DNA from: Psychrobacter sp.
Lineage (GTDB): Bacteria; Pseudomonadota; Gammaproteobacteria; Pseudomonadales; Moraxellaceae
DNA length: 6,717 nucleotides
NCBI GenBank assembly: GCA_020024075.1
Contig: JAHHUJ010000115.1
Span: forward strand, 1 to 6,717
Reading direction: 5' to 3'
Positions within the stretch are counted from its first letter, which is position 1, and each line of letters opens with the position of its first letter. This document shows, piece after piece, positions 1 through 5,098 of this stretch. The notes beneath the pieces are model-generated. The model saw only the letters and a program-made list of their open reading frames with translations. It had not been told where the DNA came from and searched no databases. A program made the translations under genes and the position numbers.

Positions 1-397
1 CCACAGTAGCAACTTGAGCCAGCGTAATCTTAAAGCCGTATAACACAATGGCCAAGCGCAATATCTGTGCTTTTGAAAAAGTAACTCCAGCTGCTAACGG
101 CTTGGCAAACTTTGGATAGAGGGTATTGCCTAGCACCATACCTATCAATATAGCTAGGGTTAATGAAGACAGACCAAGTAGCCTGCCCTCAGTCCAATCT
201 TCAATACGTGCATTGAGCCAAATATTGGTTAAGCTGCCCAACAATACCGTTAGTAGTCCCAATACATGCTCACGCTTCGGTAGATAGCCACCTAGCATTT
301 TGGCTAATAACGAAGGCACAGACAGTCGATTCAATTCTCTATCATCTCGACTTCGCTGAGTTGGATGGGTATCAAATGGGGCTTGATGGGCTTTCAT
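1..397 (-). CDS. yeiH: YeiH-family putative sulfate exporter, N-terminal part (runs off left edge)
   Basis: This is the first 132 codons of a multi-spanning inner-membrane protein of the YeiH/UPF0324 family (putative sulfate exporter); the rest lies beyond position 1. My translation starts MKAHQAPFDTHPTQ, then has a hydrophilic, probably cytoplasmic stretch to about residue 43. A first membrane segment follows (about 44-62), then LTLAILIGMVLGNTLYP, then GVTFSKAQILRLAIVLYGF, which match remembered family signatures (LGNTLYP, GVTFSK, LRLGIxLYGF). The start ATG at 397-395 is preceded by AAGAGAG (411-405) with a 6-7 nt gap, the same purine motif seen before frmA and mscS. The hydrophilic N-terminus is longer than I recall for E. 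coli YeiH. The gene diverges from a YeiE-type regulator, as in enterobacteria. Family assignment is firm. Sulfate export is a family label with limited direct proof, and the true substrate is open. Confidence 0.85.
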   Translation of the reverse strand, partial: MKAHQAPFDTHPTQRSRDDRELNRLSVPSLLAKMLGGYLPKREHVLGLLTVLLGSLTNIWLNARIEDWTEGRLLGLSSLTLAILIGMVLGNTLYPKFAKPLAAGVTFSKAQILRLAIVLYGFKITLAQVATV

Positions 398-497
398 GAA
401 GTCACTCTCTTGATTGTTAACAGGCTAGCTTAAGCTTACGGCTATCCAAGCTAAGTCATTTGACAGTGACTATATTCCTTTTTTCTATATTAATAAA
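398..497 (-). promoter_or_regulatory. Candidate yeiH promoter and leader
   Basis: Reading the minus strand, TATAGT (474-469) matches the -10 consensus at five of six bases. TTTATT (497-492) lies 17 nt upstream as a poor -35 (three of six). This would give a leader of about 65 nt. The leader holds a 10-bp perfect palindrome AGCTTAAGCT at 427-436 and a Shine-Dalgarno-like AAGAGAG at 411-405. A perfect TTGACA also occurs on the plus strand at 460-465, but it has no good -10 at normal spacing. A weak -35 suits an activator-dependent promoter. Inferred by eye only. Confidence 0.35.
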
Positions 498-515
498 ACA
501 GATTGATTAGGTAAT

Positions 516-529
516 TTTTATCGATAAAA
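516..529. promoter_or_regulatory. 14-bp palindrome, candidate YeiE-type LysR operator
   Basis: TTTTATCGATAAAA is a perfect 14-bp palindrome centred between positions 522 and 523. It also contains the LysR-type T-N11-A spacing (T516 to A528). It lies in the spacer between divergent yeiH and yeiE, just upstream of the predicted yeiE -35 region and about 20 bp upstream of the candidate yeiH -35. LysR regulators usually bind such sites between themselves and a divergent target, so YeiE is the obvious candidate ligand. AT-rich palindromes can arise by chance, and no binding data are available. Confidence 0.45.
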
Positions 530-533
530 TAGG

Positions 534-583
534 TTAGTGTGTTTTTGTATCCCTTTTTTATAATTTTTATAAACTCTATAAGG
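534..583 (+). promoter_or_regulatory. yeiE promoter and ribosome binding site
   Basis: A perfect TATAAT sits at 559-564. The best upstream hexamer is the weak TTAGTG at 534-539, 19 nt away, so the -35 is poor, as in many regulated or autoregulated LysR genes. Transcription would start near 571, giving a leader of about 20 nt. AAGG at 580-583 is the only Shine-Dalgarno-like element. It is 8 nt from the ATG at 592 but only 2 nt from the ATG at 586, which favours 592 as the start. Confidence 0.55.
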
Positions 584-591
584 CCATGAAT

Positions 592-1614
592 ATGCCAGCC
601 TCAACCTCCCAGCAATTGATGGACTGTTATCCACTAAACACAGGTCAGGCTTTATTGCCAAAGATTACCTTAAAGCAGTTGTCGGTATTTATTAGTATTT
701 ATCAGACAGGGAGCACCAGTGCTGCCAGTGAGCAGTTGCATTTATCACAGTCAGCGGTGAGTAGTGCGCTAACCGAACTTGAAGATCGGCTGAAGATGCC
801 TTTGTTTGAGCGTATAGGCAGGCGTTTGCATCGTAATGATAATGCTCAAGCCATCTATATTCAGGCCCAAGCCATAGTGAGTCAGTGTCTAACTTTGGAG
901 CAGTATCATCAATATCAAGCCGGGCGTATTCATATCGGCGCCAGTACTACTATCGGCAATTATGTGTTGCCGTCTTTGATTCAGCAGATTTATGGGGATA
1001 GACCTGAAGCTAAGATAGAGTTTTTTATTGGTAATACACGAGATGTGGTGAGTGAGGTTGAGCAATTAAAAGTAGATATAGCTTTGGTAGAGGGCATGCC
1101 AAGACCCACTGATAGTAAGTTAATTGAACAAAAAGCTTGGCGCCATGACAAGTTAATAGTCTTTGCCAAAAAAGACAGTAAATGGCTAGAGGGTGTTGCA
1201 GCTAAGCAGCAAAACAGTAACCGTGATAATGACAATAACAAAAACAATAAACAACCAAGCTACCAGCTAAGCACCAAACAATTGGCCAAAATTCCATTAT
1301 TGGTACGAGAGCCGGGGTCAGGGACCAGACAAGTTATTGACGAGCAGTTACTACAATATATGCCCCAAGCGGAGGTAGTATTGGCCATTCAGCAGTCGGA
1401 GGCCATAAAGAATATGGTAAGGGCTGATATAGGTTTTGGCTGTCTGTCACAGCATGTGATTGAAGCGGATTTAAAGCAGGGCAGTCTGATTGCAATAGAC
1501 ATCAAAGACATTGATTTGCAAAGGGTATGGTGGATGATTTGGCACAAACAACGTCATAAAAGCGATATCTGGCAACAGTTTGTGGCGGGCTTGATAGCGG
1601 AGAATAACAGCTAA
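592..1614 (+). CDS. yeiE: LysR-family transcriptional regulator, YeiE type
   Basis: A DNA-binding regulator of 340 residues (342 if the ATG at 586 is used). The winged helix-turn-helix spans about residues 25-84 (ITLKQLSVF, then GSTSAASEQLHLSQSAVS as the HTH). The effector domain follows, with ASTTIGNYVLP (118-128), a hinge-proximal motif, and REPGSGTR (239-246), an effector-loop motif. Both are characteristic of YeiE and CysB/Cbl-like relatives, and the whole chain aligns well with remembered E. coli YeiE. Enteric YeiE has been linked to sulfite sensing and iron homeostasis; whether that holds here is inference. The divergent yeiH neighbour supports the name. Two oddities: about 25 extra residues precede the HTH, and an Asn/Lys/Gln-rich insertion at about 203-225 interrupts the effector domain. 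The start at 592 was chosen for AAGG spacing. The gene probably controls itself and yeiH. Confidence 0.88.
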   Translation: MPASTSQQLMDCYPLNTGQALLPKITLKQLSVFISIYQTGSTSAASEQLHLSQSAVSSALTELEDRLKMPLFERIGRRLHRNDNAQAIYIQAQAIVSQCLTLEQYHQYQAGRIHIGASTTIGNYVLPSLIQQIYGDRPEAKIEFFIGNTRDVVSEVEQLKVDIALVEGMPRPTDSKLIEQKAWRHDKLIVFAKKDSKWLEGVAAKQQNSNRDNDNNKNNKQPSYQLSTKQLAKIPLLVREPGSGTRQVIDEQLLQYMPQAEVVLAIQQSEAIKNMVRADIGFGCLSQHVIEADLKQGSLIAIDIKDIDLQRVWWMIWHKQRHKSDIWQQFVAGLIAENNS

Positions 1615-1674
1615 GTATTAGAGATTGAGTCGATTATAAAGTTTATCATTTGGAACCTGCATTGATTAATACGG

Positions 1675-1703
1675 CTATTCACCGCATAATATGCAGTGAA
1701 TAG
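1675..1703 (+). terminator. Candidate yeiE transcription terminator hairpin
   Basis: CTATTCAC (1675-1682) pairs with GTGAATAG (1696-1703). Inside these arms GCAT (1684-1687) pairs with ATGC (1691-1694) around an AAT loop, leaving one C/A mismatch. The stem is followed by GGGG and TTTTAT (1704-1712), a short U-tract on the plus strand. It begins 60 nt after the yeiE stop. The stem is only moderately GC-rich and the U-tract is short, so it may be a weak terminator. Confidence 0.45.
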
Positions 1704-1776
1704 GGGGTTTTATCTCCGCAAATAGTTCTATTTAAGGGGGTAAAATAGAGTCAGTAAAAGGACTGTATAACAAACT

Positions 1777-1837
1777 ATAAGGGCTAAATAACATTGTTAT
1801 TTAGCCCTGTTATTTAGCCCTGTTATTTAGCCCTTAT
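1777..1837. terminator. Bidirectional hairpin between convergent yeiE and frmA, with a triplicated arm
   Basis: The left arm ATAAGGGCTAAATAACA (1777-1793) is perfectly complementary over 17 nt to the end of the region, TGTTATTTAGCCCTTAT (1821-1837). It is also complementary over 13-14 nt to each of two earlier copies of the right arm. The hairpin lies between two convergent genes and, on the minus strand, starts 43 nt after the frmA stop, so it probably ends frmA transcripts and backs up the yeiE terminator. The flanking T-runs are short on both strands (TTATTT on plus, AGTTTGTT on minus). A smaller hairpin, CAAGTC/GACTTG at 1861-1874, lies nearer the frmA stop. Confidence 0.6.
1795..1833. 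repeat. Three perfect tandem copies of a 13-bp unit
   Basis: TGTTATTTAGCCC is repeated head to tail at 1795-1807, 1808-1820 and 1821-1833 without mismatch. An inverted copy lies at 1781-1793, separated from the first by one base. The unit is the 3' arm of the convergent-gene terminator hairpin, and expansion by replication slippage at the hairpin is the simplest explanation. Three copies of 13 bp with an adjoining inverted copy does not resemble a CRISPR array, which has unique spacers. Confidence 0.93.
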
Positions 1838-1879
1838 TTGGCTTAATCTTAAGCTTAAAGCAAGTCTTGACTTGAAGGG

Positions 1880-3025
1880 TTAAACGTTATCGTTTAAAGC
1901 ATCAAAGTGGATGACACTACGGATACTCTTACCTTCGTGCATTAATTTAAATGCTTCGTTGATGTCTTCAAGTGGCATGGTATGAGTAATGAACTCTTGC
2001 AATGGGATTTCACCGGCCAAGTAGCGCTCAACATAGCCCGGTAATTCAGTACGGCCTTTTACGCCGCCGAATGCAGAGCCTCTCCAGACACGACCAGTCA
2101 CTAACTGGAATGGACGGGTAGAGATCTCTTGACCCGCACCGGCCACACCGATGATGACAGACTCGCCCCAACCTTTGTGACAGCACTCAAGAGCAGAGCG
2201 CATCACATCAACGTTACCGATACATTCAAATGAATAATCAACGCCGCCATCGGTCAGCTCAACGATAACCTCTTGAATAGGTTTGTCGTAGTCTTTGGGG
2301 TTAATGCAGTCAGTTGCACCTAATTTTTTGGCCAATTCAAATTTGCTTTCATTAACATCAATACCAATAATGCGACCAGCTTTTGCCATCACAGCACCAA
2401 TGATTGCTGAAAGACCGATACCACCAAGACCAAAGATAGCCACAGTTGCGCCTTCTTCTACTTTGGCAGTGTTCATCACAGCGCCCATACCAGTAGTCAC
2501 ACCGCAGCCTAATAAGCACACTTCTTCAAGCGGAGCATCTTTGTTTACTTTTGCTAATGAGATTTCTGGAAGTACTGTGTACTCTGAGAAGGTTGAGCAG
2601 CCCATGTAGTGATAGATAGGTTCACCGTCTTTATAGAAGCGAGTGGTGCCATCTGGCATCAGGCCCTTACCTTGAGTCTCACGCACTGCCGAGCATAAGT
2701 TGGTTTTGCCTGAGGTACAGAATTTACAAACGCCACATTCTGCGGTGTATAAAGGAATAACATGATCGCCCACTTCAACGCTGGTCACACCTTCACCAAC
2801 TTGCTCAACGATACCACCACCTTCATGGCCCATGATCGCTGGGAACACACCTTCAGGGTCTTCACCAGATAAAGTGAACGCATCGGTATGACACACGCCA
2901 CTGGCAAGTACTTTTACTAATACTTCGCCTTTACGCGGTAACATTACGTCCACTTCTTCAATTTTTAGAGGTTGGTTTGGGCCCCAAGCTACGGCCGCTT
3001 TTGATTTAATAAATTTATCTGACAT
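1880..3025 (-). CDS. frmA: S-(hydroxymethyl)glutathione dehydrogenase / class III alcohol dehydrogenase
   Basis: A cytosolic zinc enzyme of 381 residues that oxidises S-hydroxymethylglutathione (formaldehyde plus glutathione) to S-formylglutathione with NAD+; the family also reduces S-nitrosoglutathione. Catalytic zinc ligands are visible as Cys45, His67 and Cys174, with Glu68 beside His67. Structural zinc ligands are Cys97, Cys100, Cys103 and Cys111. The Rossmann motif GLGGIG is at 199-204 with Asp223 for NAD preference. Class III markers are Thr47, Asp56, Glu58 and Arg115, which bind the glutathione carboxylates. Length is normal for the family (about 370-380). The ATG at 3025-3023 has AAGAGAG (3039-3033) 7 nt upstream. 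A divergent LysR gene shares its promoter region. No S-formylglutathione hydrolase gene (frmB/fghA) adjoins it; downstream is the convergent yeiE. The alternative names adhC and adhI are used for the same enzyme. Confidence 0.96.
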   Translation of the reverse strand: MSDKFIKSKAAVAWGPNQPLKIEEVDVMLPRKGEVLVKVLASGVCHTDAFTLSGEDPEGVFPAIMGHEGGGIVEQVGEGVTSVEVGDHVIPLYTAECGVCKFCTSGKTNLCSAVRETQGKGLMPDGTTRFYKDGEPIYHYMGCSTFSEYTVLPEISLAKVNKDAPLEEVCLLGCGVTTGMGAVMNTAKVEEGATVAIFGLGGIGLSAIIGAVMAKAGRIIGIDVNESKFELAKKLGATDCINPKDYDKPIQEVIVELTDGGVDYSFECIGNVDVMRSALECCHKGWGESVIIGVAGAGQEISTRPFQLVTGRVWRGSAFGGVKGRTELPGYVERYLAGEIPLQEFITHTMPLEDINEAFKLMHEGKSIRSVIHFDALNDNV

Positions 3026-3080
3026 AGTTATTCTCTCTTTTTTAGTTGTAAATAAACTGGGCGGGCTAGTTATGTTTTGT

Positions 3081-3109
3081 ATTATAGATTATCTCATATT
3101 AGATGATAA
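3081..3109 (-). promoter_or_regulatory. frmA promoter
   Basis: On the minus strand a perfect -10 TATAAT (3086-3081) lies 17 nt downstream of TTATCA (3109-3104), a four-of-six match to the -35. Transcription would start near 3074, giving a leader of about 50 nt that contains a GC-rich GCCCGCCC patch. The -35 and most of the spacer are covered by a 21-bp inverted repeat. A bound LysR regulator could therefore contact or block RNA polymerase here. Confidence 0.6.
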
Positions 3110-3114
3110 TATGA
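3088..3114. promoter_or_regulatory. Interlaced inverted repeats, candidate operator for the divergent LysR regulator
   Basis: TCATATTA (3094-3101) and TAATATGA (3107-3114) are perfect inverted 8-bp arms around a 5-nt spacer. They include the LysR T-N11-A pattern (T3099 to A3111). A second, overlapping inverted pair is ATTATC (3088-3093) and GATAAT (3105-3110), exactly 11 nt apart. The site sits between frmA and the LysR gene and overlaps the frmA -35. This placement is what is expected for a LysR protein controlling both itself and its neighbour; the binding is inferred. Confidence 0.55.
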
Positions 3115-3118
3115 TGGT

Positions 3119-3147
3119 TTGACAAATATCTTTTACATAATGGTAAT
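3119..3147 (+). promoter_or_regulatory. Possible promoter of the second LysR gene
   Basis: A perfect TTGACA lies at 3119-3124, with GGTAAT (four of six) 17 nt downstream at 3142-3147. If used, transcription would start at about the ATG at 3152, giving a leaderless or nearly leaderless mRNA. An alternative is GATAAT at 3105-3110 with TTATAG at 3082-3087, 17 nt apart, inside the operator and giving a leader of about 35 nt. The two cannot be separated by eye. Confidence 0.3.
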
Positions 3148-3151
3148 AATC

Positions 3152-4021
3152 ATGAAATGGGAAGGCATTAGCGAGTTTGTATACGTGGCTGAGTACGAAA
3201 GCTTTACCCGAGCTGCAAAAGAGCTGGGTATCTCAATTGCTCAGGTGAGCCGGCAGGTGAGCGCTTTAGAGAAGAGGCTGAATATTAAGCTGCTTTATCG
3301 CACCACACGCAAGATTTCACTGACCGAAGAGGGGCGGGTATTTTATAAACATTGCCGCGGAGTGTTGGACGGACTCGATGCCGCGGAGCAAGCCATCAGT
3401 AGCCTACAATCCACCCCACAAGGTATGATTAAGCTGACTGCGCCGGTGACCTATGGCGAGCAGCAGTTATTGCCTTTGATTAATAACTTTATTGTGCAGT
3501 ACCCAGATATTGAAGTCACCGCTTTTTTGAGCAACCAAAAAGTTGATTTGGTCGAGGGCAGCTATGACTTAGCAATCCGTATTGGCAAGCTCAGAGATTC
3601 TACTTTAATGGCAAAAAAGCTTAGCCACCGTACCAACTTTGTGTGTGCATCTCCCAGTTATCTAGACCGTTATGGGGCGCCGCAAACTTTGGCGGATCTG
3701 GCAAATCATAACTGCTTACTGGGCAGCTTAGACTATTGGCATTTTAAAGAAGGAGGGCGCGAGCGTAACATTCGAGTTAGTGGCAGTGTGTGTTATAACA
3801 GTGGTTATAGCTTGGTAGATGCAGCATTAAAAGGATTGGGGATAGTGCAGTTACCTGATTATTATGTCCAAAAATACTTGGAGTCAGGCGAGCTGGTCAG
3901 TGTGCTTGATGACTTTAGAGAGCCAGAAGAGGGCATTTGGGCAGTATATCCACAAAACCGGCACCTATCTATTAAGATACAAATGCTGCTACAGTATTTG
4001 CAGCAGCATTTGAGTAAGTAA
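3152..4021 (+). CDS. LysR-family transcriptional regulator, divergent from frmA
   Basis: A 289-residue DNA-binding regulator of normal LysR length. The N-terminal winged HTH covers about residues 1-60 (MKWEGISEFVYVAEYESF, then TRAAKELGISIAQVSRQVSALEKRL in pieces). A linker helix follows to about 85, then a two-lobed effector domain from GMIKLTAPVTYG (91-102) to the C-terminus. The MKW-x-G-I-x-E-F start is typical of one large LysR subfamily. The Pseudomonas aeruginosa LysR protein GfnR is likewise found beside the class III alcohol dehydrogenase gene and controls formaldehyde neutralisation, so an equivalent role is likely here but unproven. The frame extends upstream to a TTG at 3119, but that TTG is part of a TTGACA hexamer and the family starts at the MKW methionine, so 3152 is preferred. 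An ATG at 3140 is also possible. None of these starts has a clear Shine-Dalgarno. Confidence 0.88.
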   Translation: MKWEGISEFVYVAEYESFTRAAKELGISIAQVSRQVSALEKRLNIKLLYRTTRKISLTEEGRVFYKHCRGVLDGLDAAEQAISSLQSTPQGMIKLTAPVTYGEQQLLPLINNFIVQYPDIEVTAFLSNQKVDLVEGSYDLAIRIGKLRDSTLMAKKLSHRTNFVCASPSYLDRYGAPQTLADLANHNCLLGSLDYWHFKEGGRERNIRVSGSVCYNSGYSLVDAALKGLGIVQLPDYYVQKYLESGELVSVLDDFREPEEGIWAVYPQNRHLSIKIQMLLQYLQQHLSK

Positions 4022-4065
4022 AAGAAGCTTTCTTGGATAACTGGATTGGTTAATTGACTTATTAA

Positions 4066-4950
4066 TTAATTGGTCTGGCTATTAGCGGTAGAATCTTTGC
4101 TTACTAAAGAGTTTTTATTTACTAACCTGTACAAACCACTGACATGAATTTTGCGCTGCGGGAAAGGAATATCAATGCCATTGTCATCTAAAGCAATCTT
4201 AAATTCCTCTAATAACTGACACTGCAGGGGCCACCAGTTGTCATTTAAGGTCCAGACATTTAAGGTTAAATCTACAGAGTTGTCGCCCAGATTGGTCACT
4301 CGTACCACAGGTTCAGGGTCGGTTAAAGCAAGGGGATTGGCTTTTGCTACTGCCAATAAAACCTCTTTGGCCACTTTAATATTGGCATCATAGCCAATAC
4401 CAACTGTGACATCTACGCGGCGATTGGGCAGGGAGGAGTAGTTTACAATGGCTGAGGTACTGATGTCACTATTAGGGATGATCACATCGTGATTATTAAT
4501 GGTAGTAATGTGGGTATTGATCAAGGTAATGTCGGTGACTGTTCCTGTGTAGCTACTGATTTGCACATAATCTCCGCGTACGAAGGGACGGAAAATTACA
4601 ATTAAAATACCAGCGGCAAAGTTTGACAACTGATCTTTTAGAGCCAAGCCCACTGCCAGTGCAGCACCACCTAAGATGGCCACTACTGAAGTCGTTTGTA
4701 CCCCAACTTTACTCAAAGCAGCCAATATTACAATGATTAGTAGTATGCCGTATAGCAAGCGACCCAAAAAGTTGGCGACAGTGGTTTCTAAATGGCTACG
4801 GTTCATGATGCCGTAAGCAACTTTGACGATTTTTGCAGCAACCCAGCGACCAATAATTAAGATCAGTATGGCCAAGATAACTCGAGTAATTAATTGGATG
4901 GTGCCTTCGGTTAGTGTAGCAACATCCACTGTAAATCCTAAAAATTCCAT
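4066..4950 (-). CDS. mscS: Small-conductance mechanosensitive channel, MscS family
   Basis: An inner-membrane channel of 294 residues (E. coli MscS has 286) that opens under membrane tension to release solutes after osmotic down-shock; the family forms heptamers. Three membrane segments are visible at about 17-40, 60-82 and 87-120. The pore-lining third segment contains ALAVGLAL (97-104), placing Leu98 and Leu102 at the usual hydrophobic gate. It continues with Lys105-Asp106 and LSNFAAG. The beta domain follows (RPFVRGDYVQI, then IIPNSDI at about 157-163). The C-terminal alpha/beta domain ends in GIDIPFPQRKIHV. E. coli has Gln-Gly (Gly113 hinge) where this protein has Lys-Asp, a variant I recall in other homologues. 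The start ATG (4950-4948) has AGAGAGAG a few nt upstream. It lies convergent to the LysR gene with only 44 nt between stops and no convincing terminator there, so the two transcripts may overlap. Confidence 0.94.
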   Translation of the reverse strand: MEFLGFTVDVATLTEGTIQLITRVILAILILIIGRWVAAKIVKVAYGIMNRSHLETTVANFLGRLLYGILLIIVILAALSKVGVQTTSVVAILGGAALAVGLALKDQLSNFAAGILIVIFRPFVRGDYVQISSYTGTVTDITLINTHITTINNHDVIIPNSDISTSAIVNYSSLPNRRVDVTVGIGYDANIKVAKEVLLAVAKANPLALTDPEPVVRVTNLGDNSVDLTLNVWTLNDNWWPLQCQLLEEFKIALDDNGIDIPFPQRKIHVSGLYRLVNKNSLVSKDSTANSQTN

Positions 4951-4995
4951 AGCTCTCTCTGTATTTGTTGTTTATAAGGGAGGGTTTAGAGGGGA

Positions 4996-5091
4996 GGTAT
5001 ATTAAGGTATGTCAATACTGCAATAACAATTATAATAATAACCACAATAACAATTACAATCAAAATTGATTAACCAAAACCTCAATATACC
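4996..5091. repeat. 12-nt inverted repeat flanking the pepD-mscS spacer core
   Basis: GGTATATTAAGG (4996-5007) and CCTCAATATACC (5080-5091) are inverted copies with one mismatch. In a minus-strand transcript that mismatch becomes a G-U pair, so the arms could form a continuous 12-bp stem. The stem would close a loop of about 72 nt just after the pepD stop codon. The long loop makes spontaneous folding uncertain. Confidence 0.5.
5021..5056. repeat. 12-bp direct repeat in the pepD-mscS spacer
   Basis: CAATAACAATTA occurs at 5021-5032 and again, perfectly, at 5045-5056, a period of 24 nt. The surrounding sequence is low-complexity A/T with AAT and AAC runs. The repeat could be chance or slippage in low-complexity DNA; no protein-binding motif is recognised. 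Confidence 0.7.
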
Positions 5092-5098
5092 AATGACG

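Larger units (their letters stand above)
4951..5098 (-). promoter_or_regulatory. AT-rich pepD-mscS spacer with possible mscS promoter
   Basis: This 148-nt gap separates pepD from mscS, so mscS probably has its own promoter. On the minus strand TTGACA (5015-5010) is a perfect -35. The best partner is TCTAAA (4990-4985) at a long 19-nt spacing, which is unconvincing. A TATAAT (5036-5031) has no good -35. AGAGAGAG just upstream of the mscS ATG is the ribosome binding site. No GC-rich terminator for pepD is visible; the nearest hairpin is the AT-only AATCAA/TTGATT at 5058-5071. Confidence 0.3.

Noticed and set aside
460..491. Perfect TTGACA on the plus strand with TATATT as an extra yeiE promoter
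   Set aside because: The spacing is 20 nt, too long for good use, and a consensus TATAAT lies closer to yeiE.
990..1247. Open frame of 85 codons on the minus strand inside yeiE
   Set aside because: It is antisense to a well-supported regulator; its Leu/Ser-rich product is what opposite-strand reading of such DNA gives.
1720..1748. Competing hairpins AAATAG/CTATTT/AAATAG considered as an attenuator-like switch
   Set aside because: The arms are only 6 bp, A/T-rich, and lie downstream of yeiE rather than before a gene, so there is nothing for them to control.
1795..1833. Tandem 13-bp units considered as a CRISPR array or iteron-type replication origin
   Set aside because: There are no spacers between units, no cas or rep gene, and the unit is plainly the arm of a hairpin between convergent genes.
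2295..2609. Open frame of 104 codons on the plus strand inside frmA
   Set aside because: It lies wholly opposite a firmly identified gene, has no ribosome binding site or recognisable family features, and is the mirror of frmA codon use.
4823..5005. Open frame of 60 codons on the plus strand over the mscS start
   Set aside because: Most of it is antisense to mscS codons and its tail reads through the purine-rich mscS leader; there is no independent support.
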